A stretch of DNA of 64,000 nt from Pleodorina starrii. Its lineage: Eukaryota > Chlorophyta > Chlorophyceae > Chlamydomonadales > Volvocaceae. Shown here piece after piece: positions 34,939 to 46,384 of the stretch (within the stretch, counting starts at the first letter, position 1; every line of letters begins with the position of its first letter). The stretch covers positions 7,394,001 to 7,458,000 of the forward strand of contig BRXU01000004.1 in the NCBI GenBank assembly GCA_030267565.1, written 5' to 3'. Position numbers and translations under genes: made by a program. The notes below the pieces were generated by a model. The model was given only the letters and a program-made list of their open reading frames with translations, did not search any database and was not told where the DNA came from.

Positions 34939-36200
34939 TTATCCGAACCTGGTGTTGGTTGCTGGGCCTTTGAGCAACTGGACGGTGATGTGCTTTCGGC
35001 TCCCGTCCACGTCGCTTGCTAGAGGATCCGGCTCGTTCGAGACCCGCAGGCGCAGGGCCGCGTGATGCTGCAGCACCAGGTCGTGCCCACTCTGCGTTGC
35101 GCGGCACCACATCGGAAACGTTCAAGGGGTTACGCGGCAAGGCAGCCAGGGGGCACGGCTAACCGCAATATGGCTGGCTTGCTCCAGTGCAACTCGATAA
35201 TTCCAGCAGTTTTAACGGGGCAGGGAAGGACGCTGGCGAACAGGAGCCGGTATCCAGATGTACCTTGCAAGGCCCAGGAGACACTGAGCGCCACTTGCCT
35301 GCCCGGTGTTGCACACGAGTATCGACAGAGCCGGCCGCAGCACCTGTTTCCGACACGCGGCGCGGCGCAATCGGCTGCTGCTGGCACCGCTGCCGCCGAC
35401 GCCTTCGCACGCGGCGCTGTTTGGCATTCCTGATTGCGATTCAAGCAGCCTGTACGATAGCTGCCGCAGGAAGGTCGACAGGCGCCGGTTCCGGAGCGCT
35501 CGTGTGGCGGCGATGTCGGGTCCCGCCGGCGCGGCGGCCTCTGCGATGCGCGCCCACGAGTCTACCAGCACCAGGCTGCAATCGCGCTCCACGCAGCGCA
35601 CCACATCCAGCAAAGCACTCGGCTGCGCCAGGGCTGTGCGCGCCAACTTGTCCCGATCAGTCAAGCGCCGCTCCTACACGGGGCCGGTCAGTCCGCGCGG
35701 AAAAGGGCAGGACCGGGTTTGATTCGGGAACAAATTGCTGCAAGGCCAGGGCAAGATACTAGGATATGTCAAGCGTTTGGATAGGGACGAGGGAGGGAGG
35801 GGTTACGATGCCGCACCGCGCCGAAGTCCAGGCAGGCGGCGCCGCTGCAGGCCGTGAACCTCCAGCCCTGCTCGTATGCTGCAGCCGCCGCCAGCCACGC
35901 TAAATGCCAGCATGACTTCAAGTCGGGGCCTTGGAGCTGCGGCCATCGTGTGAGCAAGCAGACGGCGGGATGCGTCGCGCTGCTTTAACGGGTCGGGGGG
36001 CGACGTCGATTTCGGAGCGTTGTGGGTTGTTCTGCACTTGCCTCAATGATTGAGCCAGCAGGGTAGCCTCCTGCCGTGAGGACGTCAAGGGCTTTACTGC
36101 CGGTGGGATGCACGCTGAATAGCCGACACACTATTCGAGGGCCGGGAAGGACAGCCTGTGTAAAAGGCCGCGATACGCTAGAAAGAAGGATTGTAGCCAT
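34939..36200 (-). CDS. RecA-like protein with degenerate Walker A (gene A of a divergent pair)
   Basis: Four exons: 36200-36042, 35936-35817, 35673-35299, 35091-34939, in phase, 268 aa. Introns 1 and 3 use GC donors (gcaagt). The fold order follows bacterial/organellar RecA: HPTGSKALDVLTAGGYPAG (cf. TGS-LD ... GG-P-G), then IIELQGPDLKSCWH where GPESSGKTT is expected, an aAaaAyeqGWRF strand, CSLVLVDSWARIAE (Walker B-like), RNRRLSTFLRQLSYRLL, SILVCNTGQ (cf. FINQ), HAALRLRVSNE (cf. yaSvRLdIR) and a KHITVQLLKGP end (cf. RVKVVKNK-AP). The P-loop lacks the GK[T/S] core, so ATP hydrolysis is unlikely. The N-terminus is basic and hydroxylated, possibly organelle-directed. Role inferred: accessory partner in recombination or repair. 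Confidence 0.65.
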
Positions 36201-36776
36201 GCGCTAAACGTTGTTAACGATGTCAGCTCTTAAGTTTTGGGCGCTGTCTCTCAAGTATGTCGACAGTTTTCCGTTCCTGTACGTTGTACGGTTGGTCGTC
36301 GGTCACCGACAATGGTCTGTATCTACCACTCTATGGCCACCTTGAGTTTTTTGGTTTCCAGCTGTCTCAATTGAGCTTCATCTTGGTAACCCGCCTCTGC
36401 CAGAGGCGGCAGCATGATCCAAAATCATTCTGTTCGCGGCTGCCTCGCTGCTACCGGCAGGCAGAGCAGGGTATGGCCAGGCAGAGACGTTTGTTACAAA
36501 TTGCACGGCGTATGTTACCTTTGACGGGCAAGGGAATCGCCTCGCCGACAGAATGGGAGAAGAAGAAGGACCAGATAAACAGGCTTATTTATCGAAAGCA
36601 TGGAATTCCAAACGCGGTTCAGCTTGGACATACATCAACAGCCCAGGCGTCGCTTGGCTACAAAGAGCGGTAAGAACTGGGGTGGCCGAATGTGTCCTGC
36701 CTCGGCGCAGAGGCAGGCGCACCTCGGAGCTTACTATCTTTCAAAATTTGAATGCAGTGTGAACATAGGAATTCCC
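36201..36776. promoter_or_regulatory. divergent region between the two RecA-like genes
   Basis: A 576-bp spacer, partly AT-rich. It also contains a small plus-strand ORF (36257-36673) whose reality is uncertain. Confidence 0.4.
36257..36673 (+). CDS. doubtful small ORF (138 aa; or 67 aa from 36471)
   Basis: An open frame ending in TAA at 36671-36673. The part after an internal ATG at 36471 is basic and helical (MARQRRLLQIARRMLPL, WEKKKDQINRLIYRKHG) and looks more protein-like than the first half. Codon usage is less GC-biased than in neighbouring exons. It might be a small organellar protein or an unspliced exon; no family recognised. Confidence 0.3.
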   Translation: MSTVFRSCTLYGWSSVTDNGLYLPLYGHLEFFGFQLSQLSFILVTRLCQRRQHDPKSFCSRLPRCYRQAEQGMARQRRLLQIARRMLPLTGKGIASPTEWEKKKDQINRLIYRKHGIPNAVQLGHTSTAQASLGYKER

Positions 36777-38494
36777 ATGGCCTGGCCTGGCCTACCTGCC
36801 CTTACACCTGTCGGTGCAAGCCGCGGCGGAATCATAGAGGTAGGATGCGCCCAAGCGTCGGCGGTGGAACCGCTTGTACGAATGGTGTCCGGCCGGGGCG
36901 GCTCTCCGGGCACGACCCGGGGGGCGGGGGTCATCGCCCGATCTGGGTCGTGATTGGCACCTGTTCCAACACGTGCACCTGCTTCATCGGCCAGGTCTGC
37001 AGCCCTGGTCAGCTTTGCCGCGACGTGGCAGCACAGATGGCGCTTGCAGAGGCGAGGAGCGGCTCGGTTCTGTGGATGGCCGTGGGCCCCCATGCGGCTG
37101 GCTTCGTCAGCTCGGTTCTGCGGCAGGTGGGTTTACCGCAGCACCGAGCAATCGACTTTACAGGGCTTCCCTGTCACAAAGGAATTCGGGGCATTGTCGG
37201 CTCCACCCCACGGGCCGGGCGGGGATCCTCCTGGGGAAAATGTCGAATCGAACCCCACCCAGCCTTGATTAAATATAATGCCCACCCGCCGCCTGTCCAC
37301 GTCTGCATGTCAGGTGCCCAATCTGACGCTTCAGCAGCGGGATATCGGTTGCGCTGCGGACTGCAGAGCCGCTCTCCAGGAGCTGCTCTGGCTGGTACGA
37401 CAACAGACGTACAGCATGGTGATACTGGACGGGGTGGCTGGGTTGGCGCCGCCGCCGGCCGGCTTGGCGGCCTGGGGCGCAGTCCCGCCCGCCCCGTATC
37501 TAGCACAGGCGAGAGCAGAAGCAGCTGCTGCGGCCGCAGCAACAGTAGCCGCTGCACAGGCGGGCGCAGGGCCTTGGGGCCCCGCAGCAGCTTGCACAGC
37601 AGCGGCGGCGGACCTCGTGGGGAAGCTTGGGACAGCTGCAGCGGCGAGGGTGGTGGCGGCGGCGGCGCAGGGTTGCCATGGATCTCTAGTCTCAAACTGG
37701 TCCCCCGAAACTGTCGTGCACGACAGTAGGGCCCCTGCCCCGGTCAACCTCAAGGTGAGGGGGCTGGACTGTGCCTATCACGTTTTGTTTTTGCCTTTGC
37801 CTTGTGGTCTTTGGCAACACCGACCAGTCCCTCCCTCCGGCGGCAAATGACTGCCAGCTGCTGCTGAGCAAAACCGTCCTCGGGCACGGCCTGCAACCCC
37901 CGCAGTTTCTGCAGAACGTGCTCCCGGTGTTGTTGGAGGAGACGCTGGCGGAGTTGGCTGCCAGCTGCGGGCCCGAGCTGCGGACCACCACGCTGCTGCT
38001 CAATGCATACACGTGGAGGGAGCGGGGTCAGGTGGGCGTCTTGGGCCGAAGGGAGGGCTTGCGGGGGAGTGGCGCCGCGCGGCACTGCGCGACGCAGTGA
38101 ACGCAAAAGTCGGCAATGGCCAACGCGCGCCGTGTGCAAGCCGTGTAACACGTCATACATAAGGCGGGAGCCCCGAAACATGGTATGGCCCATCTTGCTC
38201 GCATTCTGAGGTTCCTTCCTGCGCGTGCCCCATGGTACCCGCTTGGCCTGCTTGGAACCGCAGGCGGCTGGGGGCGCCGCCGGCCCTGCCCCGGGCGGCG
38301 TTGGCGGGCACGGCCGTTGGGCCCGTCGCGCTATCCTTCGCCACGCCGCCGCTACGCTGCACCTGCTGCCGGAGGTAGCGGGGCCCGCAGCCGGGGAGGC
38401 GGCAGGAGAGCATGGCCCCGCCCGCTGCCTGCGGGCGGTGCTCTCCAGGGGCGGACCGTCCGGCGAGGACGGAGACCCATTGCGCACGTGGTAA
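36777..38494 (+). CDS. second RecA-like protein lacking a P-loop (gene B of the divergent pair)
   Basis: Exons 36777-36839, 36995-37126, 37314-37754, 37828-38031, 38264-38494, in phase, 356 aa. Exon 4 could start at 37858 instead. PVGASRGGIIE matches the RecA GG-P-G-ivE turn and ends at the same place, relative to the motif, as exon 1 of gene A. The P-loop is missing: the next exon begins VCSPGQLCRDVAAQMALAEA. VPNLTLQQRDIGCAADCRAAL ... TYSMVILDGVAGLAPP corresponds to the RecA block NL-v-QPDtGEqALe ... vVDSVAALvP (Walker B). LLLNAYTWRERG occupies the INQ-R position. An Ala-rich insert (about 100 residues) follows Walker B. The N-terminal boundary is uncertain. A heteromeric partner of gene A is possible. 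Confidence 0.6.
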
Positions 38495-40325
38495 GGCCGC
38501 GAACGGAGTGAACGGAGTGATATGGGCTGCAGTGGTATGGCACGTGTTATCACAGTAGTGTATGGGGGTCAGGGAGTGATATGCTCCTCAGTGTATGGGG
38601 GCAAGAAGCCAACATTGGATCTCACGTAACGGGTTCAGTTGCAAATCCACAACAAGAAGCTTTCCAGCTTCGTGTCCTGCCCTTGACCCAGGCCCTGGAA
38701 CACATGAATGTGGCCTGAACAGGCTTACCGCCCCAGCGGAACTCTCCGTCAAGCCACCCAGCCCTCACTCCTCACCCACTCGCAGGTCGCTCATGATGCC
38801 TATCCGTCTCGCGTCACCGCCCCCGGCCGACGGGTAGCACATGCCGCGGAGCACATGCCGCTCGCACGTAGTCGCCGCCGCCGCTGGCGGCTGCGTCCCA
38901 GCTTGCTGCACCAGACCGTGAGAGCGACGGTCGACGGAGCGACCGGTCGCCGACGGTTAAGTGCCGGACTAGCACGTTTCGCTCGTGGGTGGGCCAGGTG
39001 CTGGTGCTTGCAGACTGGTCCTGGCTCGTGGATTTTACTTGCTGCTCACTGGAACGGTGCTAGGCACCGTTTGCGAATGGCCGCGTTCTACCAAAACCGT
39101 TGGTTCAGGTGCACGTGCAAACATAGCGTCGCCTGGATGCATCTCGTGCGTATCAATGCAAGTATTAGCAACGATTGTGCTATTGGCAATGATTCATTGG
39201 GATAACTAACGAGGAAGCCGAGGGCGCGGAGGGTTGTTGGGGATCTGGGGCTGGGGTGACGGACGCAGGCCTGTTTTTGAGCTGAGGCTGAGTACCGTGT
39301 TCCCGAGCATTGGCAAATACTAATACGCCCGGGCGCTAGTAGCCTGTGGTATAGGCAGGCCGCCATACTACTGGCTTTTAGCTGTCTTGAACACTTGAGA
39401 TGTTGTTGGCATAAGGGAGGAAGCGGGGTTGCTGAGGGACCGACCCGGCAACCGCTTCGGGACTTCGGTATGGCGACAGGCTCTGATAGAGACGGCCCCA
39501 TTTCGTTTCATCGGTCGCCCATGGCGCCATGGGGCACTTATATGCTCATATATACTCATATGCTGGGGGCAATGCTCATATACACATACGACATACCTAC
39601 CTACTTGTGCATTGCTCATTTGATATCCGCCGTCTGTGTCCTGTGCGACATGGACAGTCCACGTAAACTGACAAAGCAGTGGTGTCGCACGATTGCATGT
39701 CCACGTGTTTCTGGTGGGGCTTTGGGGATTTGAGCGCGGCCTGGGGAGGCAGGGCGTGAGCCGGGGGCGGCACCCAGAACGTGTCACAGTGTGTGCATGG
39801 AGTACCGTGGTACACACCAAGGGCTCGGGGCCATGGGGGCGATTGCAGGTGTGTTGGCGTGTTGATTGGGTCCGGCCGCAAGTGGCCTGCGGTTGCAGGT
39901 GGAAAGCGTTGTTTTGCCCTCAGCGCTTCGGGGACGGTATCGCGCACCGCGCCCTACTTTGTCGGGATGTGTTGGCCCGTAATCCAACGGAGTTTCCTGG
40001 GCTCGTAGAGTTGTGAAAACTTGTGAATGGAGGGATCGAGCGTGACGACGGGGCGGGTTGTGTCAAACCGTGTCGTTACAGTTCGCCCCGCCACCGGCGC
40101 CATCGTGCCCACCACGATATCAGCTCCTGGAGCTGAAGTGCCCGGAGCGGCATCCCAACTTTTTTGAAAGCGGCGTCATGCCGCGCGCACGTCCCAACGG
40201 TGTCATCGCCCGTTCGCAAACATCTTCGCGCCTCCTCACTGCCAGATGCACGCCCAGCACCCTACTCCCCTGAGCACCCGCGGTCGATTTCCTCACGCCC
40301 TATTAATAAACCAGCATCAGCGGCA
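38495..40325. other. 1.8-kb intergenic region without recognised gene
   Basis: Contains an AT-rich simple tract (39535-39615, atatactcatatg-type), short duplicated gtgtatgggg motifs (38560-38600) and 3' regions of the flanking convergent genes. ttaca at 40076-40080 may be the poly(A) signal of the mL40-like gene. Open frames are short and featureless. Confidence 0.5.
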
Positions 40326-40886
40326 CTAGCCGCGCAGGCTTCGCCCTTTCTCAGCCTTGACCGCAGTGTCCGAGCCAGGGGTAGGGTCTCGGTAGGCCTC
40401 TGGCGGAGTGTCGAACAGGCAGTTGCGGTTCATGGGGAAGGGCGTGTGGTCGGGCTGCATGGCCAGCTCCCGCAGCTTGGGCGGGAGGGCCTTCAGGGCG
40501 GCCTTTTGAAGGTGGAACTTGACCTCCAAGTCCTCCGCCCACGCGCGGGCCTCTGCTGCCACCAGCCGCTGATGGGCAGCCAGGGCGTCCTGCTCCTTCT
40601 TGCTGAGCGGGGGGGCTTCTTTGCGCGTCGGCGATGACAGCAGCTCCACGAGTGCTTGGAGGCGTGGGTTGCCTTCCCCCGTGCCGTCCCGCGGGCCCGA
40701 TCTTTTCTGTATCGCCGCATCGCCGCCGGGTTTGACGAAGCCGGCCAAGCCACGCACTTGTTCCGTCTCGCGTGCAGCTGATGCCGTGAGACCGATGGCG
40801 AAAGGTGATAAGCAGCAGGCCTGGCCGTGGCTGGCCAATCTAGCTAGCATTAGTGTCCTGCAGCAGACCCCAGTTGACGACGCCAT
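40326..40886 (-). CDS. mitochondrial ribosomal protein mL40-like
   Basis: Intronless, 186 aa. The first roughly 50 residues (MASSTGVCCRTLMLARLASH...) resemble a mitochondrial presequence. The rest has the mL40 pattern: a Leu/Ala-rich helix with LSKKEQDALAAHQRL, then LQKAALKALPPKLRELA, then PFPMNR and DTPPEAY, which parallels the FP ... TPP-x-Y ending of mL40/MRP-L28 proteins. It would be a structural component of the large mitoribosomal subunit. The match is pattern-level from memory and could be superficial. Confidence 0.55.
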   Translation of the reverse strand: MASSTGVCCRTLMLARLASHGQACCLSPFAIGLTASAARETEQVRGLAGFVKPGGDAAIQKRSGPRDGTGEGNPRLQALVELLSSPTRKEAPPLSKKEQDALAAHQRLVAAEARAWAEDLEVKFHLQKAALKALPPKLRELAMQPDHTPFPMNRNCLFDTPPEAYRDPTPGSDTAVKAEKGRSLRG

Positions 40887-41251
40887 GTTTACGCCTTCAC
40901 AGGTCGCGAGGTGATGGTACGTTGTAATTGGCGGACAGCGGAACTGCGCGGTGACCGACTACAAAGGTCTCGAGCAATGTGCTTTCATAATACGGCAATG
41001 ACACCTAACGCTTCGTCGCCATCATTTCGAAATGAGCTGTTGGCGTCGTACTTCTGCGCGACCGGTCGTTGGCGTTAGCCTTGTACTTTATGCATACGAT
41101 TAATGCTTGCTCACCCGACAACTAACGGCGGCGTGAAACCTCTACCGCGGAACCTGAATTTATCACATAGCCATTTCCTTCTTACGCGACGCGTCCAGCC
41201 GCAACATGGTGTAACCTGAGCAGACTCGTCCGTTAGTGTTAGCACATAATT
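40887..41251. promoter_or_regulatory. divergent promoter region (mL40-like / RluA-like)
   Basis: A 365-bp spacer, AT-richer than the flanks (for example around 41095-41190). Both genes appear organelle-directed, so shared control is plausible. Confidence 0.4.
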
Positions 41252-43129
41252 ATGCGACGTTGCATACCGCAGTCGTGGCTGCAGCTAGTGGCCACGGCGC
41301 CGGGGGAGGGGCTGGCAGGTGGCAGCGGATGGTGGGCCGTGTTGGCGCAGCACGGCAGCTGGCGGGGCCTGTCGGGGCGGGCGAAGGTGGCAGAACCACT
41401 CGCACCGCCCGACAGATCAGTCCAGCCAACAAAACAGTCCAGCACGCAGGGGGCAGGGACACCACGGCACGCGGCGGCGCCAGCTGCCAACGACCCACAA
41501 CAAGCCGGTAGATTCCGCGCGTGTGCGCGGGCCTACCAAGGTGTCTTCGCGGCTGGCAATCGACCCTCAATCCAGGGCTCGTGAAAGGCCCGCACTTTTG
41601 CGCTGGGGTTGCCGTGGCCTCTCTCACACCACGCGTGTCTCGACTTCAGTACCTTAGCACATGGCAGTCTCGCGTCCCATACACCGGACACCCGGGTGTC
41701 CGGTACTGGAGAGACGCACGCACGTGTTGATCGAACTCCGCCCCCGTGGTCGAACCGCCGCTTGCAGCTCCTCTGCGTCCGGCCGCCTACAGCCCTTCGC
41801 GCAACGTCACTAATCGGACCGCCCATCCGCCTGCCCATCCGCCCGCTCAACCGCCCGCCTGCCCGCCTCGCAGCGCACTCGGTTGCTGTCTTTGAGCGCT
41901 TCCTGGAGAACTTTGAGGCCACGCCCCCCGCATCCTTCCTCCGCAGCGTGGGAGTGCCCACAGGTACGACGGTACGGCAATCCTCTACGTCAGTGCCCCT
42001 CTACGTCGCTGCAAACGGCTCCGCTGCCCGCCCACCGCACCACCAACGGGCACGGCACGACCTTGGCCCTCGCCTCACGCCGCACAATCCGGAATGACGT
42101 CGTCGACTCCCTTCACGTCCGGCCCCATGTCGCTGGGAAGCTCGCGCGGCTGTGCCGGTGGGCCCCTGGGGTGGGCCCCTCCGGTGACTCAGTCCCCGCC
42201 GCCGAAGCAGTCCGTCGGCTGGCCGACGGCGACTTCCCCTCATGGGGCCTGACGTTGACACGCGTTGTTGGCGGGCCCGTGGGGCTGAGTTCAGCGCCAA
42301 ATAAACAACCGTAACTGCCCGCTCGCGTCCTGTACGTTGAACTTGCAAACCCAAGTTGGTTGGCGCTCCACTCACAACCGCCAACCGCTAACCCCGCCGC
42401 TGCGCAGCCCTGTCCTGGATGCGGCGCCGCGGTCCTGAGGTACCCCACGCGGTGCTCTATCGCCTGTTCAGGCAACGCCAGGTGAGGCACCGGCCCGGGC
42501 GCTGGGCTGAGCTGCAGGGCAGCTCGCAGGGGCCGGACTGCCCCTGATGGGGCGAGGACCGCCCCTTCCTTCGCCCTTCCCTGGGCCCTGCGTCGCCTTT
42601 GGGGATGGACGTGTGGGCGCGACGTCGGTCCGCAGTCGGACACTGATCACTGTGTTGTGCCCGTGACGGCGCCCTCCCTGCCCCCGCCTCACCCGCCCGC
42701 CTGTCTTGCTCCCCCGCTGTGTAGATTCGTCTGTTCGACGGGCACAAGATCCGCCGCGTCAGTCCCTCGCGCCCCCTGGAGAACGGCGACCTGCTGCTCT
42801 ACCCCAAGTGGCTCAAACCCGACCACTCCTCAAAGGACGCCAGGCAGAGGAAGAAGCAGAGCCAGCTGGACCCGGCGGCGCGGGCCGCTGCTGCGCTCGC
42901 AGCAGCCGATACTGTCCGCAGGTCGCACGGGGAGGGGGAGGGCGACGATGCAGACGCCGGTGCCGGCGTAGCCGGAGATGGCGCTGGCACCGATGAGCTG
43001 TGGGACGGCCGGCCGGTATCGCATGCGGCGGCAGGGCCGGGACCGGGCAGCAGCGCTGCAACGGCTGCGGTGACAGCGGCAGGGGCCGCGGCCGCGGCAG
43101 CAGGGCGTCGCGGCCAGTCCCTCAAGCAG

Positions 43130-43161
<32 letters not shown>

Positions 43162-45539
43162 GGGCTTGGTGCTGAGTCCGGAGAGGGTGCGGCGCTGGGT
43201 GCTGGGAGTGCACCCGGGGCTGCTGTTCCTGAATAAGCCCGCGGGGGTGCGCGTGCACGGCAGGGCGGCGGGCGACGAGACCCGGGGCGGCGGCGGCATG
43301 CGGCCGCCGGCGCCGCAGACTCTGAACGACGTGATGCGCCAGGCGCTGCGGTTCGGCGAGGGGGACGAACCCAGGTGGGGGCGGTCGCACGGGGGGAGGA
43401 AGGGCCGGCTGTGGGCGCCCAGACGACGGGGCCGACAACTTCGGATTTTTGGAAGCTCCAATCGCCCATTCTCCGCGGCATGCCTGTACTGTTCCTGTGA
43501 CTGTATTCCAGTTCATGGCTCGTCCGGGGCCTTATACGGTAGTCAGCCCGCCCCTCTCGCCGCCTTTCGCGCACCCGCGATATCGCTTCCGAGCCGTCCC
43601 TTAACTTGGACACCCCCTCCCCCCTGCCCCCTGCCCCCCGCCCCCTGCCCCTGCCCCCCGCCCCCTGCCCCTGTAACCCGCCCCCTGCGCCTGCCCCCTG
43701 CCCCCCGCCCCCTACCCCCTGCCCCCCGCCCCCTGCCCCCCTGGCCCCTGCCCCCTGCCCCCCTGCCCCCTGCCCCCCCTGCTCCTGTCCCCCGACCCAG
43801 GTTGGTCCACCGCCTCGATCAGGCGGCAAGTGGGGTTATGGTGGTGGCTAGGAACGCGGATGCAGCCACCTGGCTGTGCGCGGCATTCAGGGACAAGGCG
43901 GAGCAGGTGGGGCGGGCAGGGCGGGGGCGGGAGCACCGTTGGTGGCACGTTGGTGCTTGTGGTGGGGGTCAGCGGGGGGAAGAGAAGCCGCGGAGGGAGG
44001 GGAAGGGCGCCAGGACCGGGCCTTGTAATGTCGCTATGTCGGGGATCTGGCAGGGCGGCGTATGTAACGGCAAAAAGAGATGCTCGCGGGTCGCTGGAAG
44101 CGTGTTGCGTCATGCGGGCTCCGGTTTGGTACAAGCTGGGGCTTTGCCGCGTGTCGCCTGCCCACGTGCCGGGCGGCGCTGCCCTTGCAGGCCCTGGCGG
44201 GCGGGCGGAGGGGGGATGGCGGGAGACGCGACGGCGACGGCGACGACGGCGGCGTTGATGACCCATGGGTCGGACGCACCTCACGCGCCGACGAGCCCCC
44301 TTCCATCCGCCGCACCTATTGGGCTTTCCTCGCGGGAGATCTGCAGCCCCGGCAGAGCGGCTATATCAGGTGCGGGGGGGGGGGCGGCAGCTCCCGAGCC
44401 TCCTCACCACAACCCCGCCCCCTGCGTGACGCGAACCTCCCCCTCCTGCCGGGCCCCTTGCCTGCCATTCACCGATCCCGACCCCCCGCCGCTCCAGCAT
44501 GCCGCCGTCGGCCCCCACAGCGCCATCGCCTTCTTGGTTCACTGCGCTCCGGCTCGTCTTTCTTTACCTTTGTACCTCCCGCAGCTCAACAGCTCAACAG
44601 CTATCCAAGAGGTTAGGACTGACTGCCCACCGCACCTCCGGAGCTCCTCCAGCCGCTACGCCCGCGGCGGAACACGGCTCGTTAACCCTTGCCCCCGCCC
44701 TCCGCTGCCCCTGTTCTACTGGGTGCTCCCACCCCGCCTCCTTGCGCCCCGTCCCTCCCTGCCTGCCTCGCTCAGGATCCCGGTGGTTGTTGACGGAGTG
44801 GCCTGCCCCGCAGTGACCAGCTACCGGGTGCGGGCCACCGGCTGCGGAGTCACGTGGGTGGAGCTCACACCGGAGACGGGTGAGGGAGGGAGGGGGCGAG
44901 GGAGGGAGGTGGGTAGGTACGGTAGGTGGGACCAGGGCGGCGGGGTCGCTCGTATGGTGGGCATGCCCGCATGTGAGGAAAGCCGTGCACAATCTCAGGC
45001 GGGGATGGCGGCAGGAGGGATGTGCCGGGGGTTGGGGGGGGGAGGAGGCGCTACCCCGCACTGTCTCGACGCACGCTGCCAGCTGGCGCCTGCTCCACCA
45101 CACGGCACTGCGCTGTCTCTCAGCGTGTCACACCTCCCCCCTTCCCCCGCCCCCCGGTCTGCCTCCTCCCCCCCGAAATTTTCTTTATACCCCCGCAGGT
45201 CGGCGGCACCAGCTGCGAGTCCACTGCGCCCGCAAGCTGGGCGCCCCCATCATTGGCGACGAGCGCTACGGCTACCGCGGCCTGCCGCCCCGCCTGGCGC
45301 TGCGCGACCGCCTGCCGCCCGAGTGGTGGGCGCTGCTGGGGGAGGACCCACGGGTCATGCGGCGCAGTGTGGCGGCGGCCGGCGCGGCGGAGCCGCTGCC
45401 GCCGCCCGTGCTGCTGCACTCTCGGGAGCTGCTGGTCCGGCGGCCCGGCAGGGCGACGCTATCGGCGGTTGCGCCGCTTCCCCGTTACATTCGGGAGCTG
45501 ATTCAGGCGGCGGGCTGGCAGGCGCCCGCCGTGGGGTGA
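41252..45539 (+). CDS. RluA-family RNA pseudouridine synthase, organelle-type
   Basis: Eight exons: 41252-41540, 41874-41963, 42408-42481, 42725-43374, 43801-43906, 44191-44369, 44776-44879, 45199-45539, in phase, 610 aa. The N-terminus MRRCIPQSWLQLVA is presequence-like. FLRSVGVPTALSW ... VLYRLFRQRQ and IRLFDGHKI ... LENGDLLLYP form an S4-like region. LLFLNKPAGVRVHG begins the catalytic domain, LVHRLDQAASGVMV carries the catalytic Asp (HRLD), RRTYWAFLAG corresponds to K-Y-A-v-G, and GRRHQLRVHCARKLGAPIIGD is the conserved RHQLR-H block. Between S4 and catalytic parts is a low-complexity Ala-rich linker with a His/Gln run (CAG repeat, 43137-43161). The product isomerises specific uridines in rRNA or tRNA; target unknown. 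Exon 1 is the least certain part. Confidence 0.85.
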
Positions 45540-46384
45540 GACGTGAAGAGGGAGGCAGGCGGGTGGGTGGGCCGCTGAGGGGCGGATTGCCGGTGGCCGG
45601 GCCCCTGCGATGCGCGGGTCCGTGCGCGTGAGACGGCAGGGAAATGGCACAGGGAGGGGGCGTGTGGGTGGGGGCTGTGCCAGGCGGCAGGCTGGGGGGG
45701 GGGGGGGCAAGGAGGCGCCCGTGTGTGCGGCTGGCGCGGTCGCCGCTGGCCGAGGCTGAAGGCGGCTGGCGGGGGACGCGACGGCGGGGCCTCCCTCTGC
45801 TGCGGGTGCTGTCTGTCTATCTGGCTGTCCGGGTGATCAACCCATATACAACAACAAGTGACGCACCGGACAGTGAGCCCGCAACCATGTCAGCATTTGA
45901 GTCTCTTGTACGGTATGCTGTCGTAACGCGGCGCTCCGAGGCGCTTTGTTGGAGGGTCCGTCCCCTCTCTCACCCCCCCCCAACACACACAACCGGGAGA
46001 GCAATACAGCCGGTCGCCATGCTACCCTTCGCACATACAGCCCGGGGCTGCATCTCAAGGCTCCTCAAACCTTACTCCCACGGCCCACGGGCCCAGGGCG
46101 CTTGCTTCAACAGGTAACAACGGGTACCATCATGCTGTACGGCAGTGGTACGGCAAAGCCACGATAGGCTCTGGGCCTCTGGCACCTACAACGTCAATAA
46201 CTGCGAGCTCCGCAACACACATGTAGCGACACAGCAGTACGGCAGGACGCTCCCAGAGTGGACTGAACGGCTGACCTTGTCGTACACGTCACCCGTACAT
46301 TGCCGCACAAATACCCACATCAGCTGCGGCGTCTGGAACGCAGCATAAAGCTTTACAGCCCCTCCTCCCCAGGGCCATAAACGT
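45540..46384. other. convergent intergenic region (RluA-like / FPG)
   Basis: Contains a G-run (about 45697-45708) and the 3' regions of both genes. No further gene recognised. Confidence 0.5.
46353..46357 (-). terminator. TGTAA polyadenylation signal of the FPG gene
   Basis: ttaca on the plus strand is TGTAA on the minus strand, about 30 nt after the FPG stop codon. Confidence 0.5.

Noticed and set aside
36600..36776. N-terminal extension of RecA-like gene B
   Set aside because: The frame is open upstream but AT-rich and without RecA-like features; 36777 was used, with the N-terminus marked uncertain.
43070..45631. 853-codon plus-strand frame as a single-exon gene
   Set aside because: It reads through several introns of the RluA-like gene. 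Conserved motifs lie in spliced exons, some in other frames.
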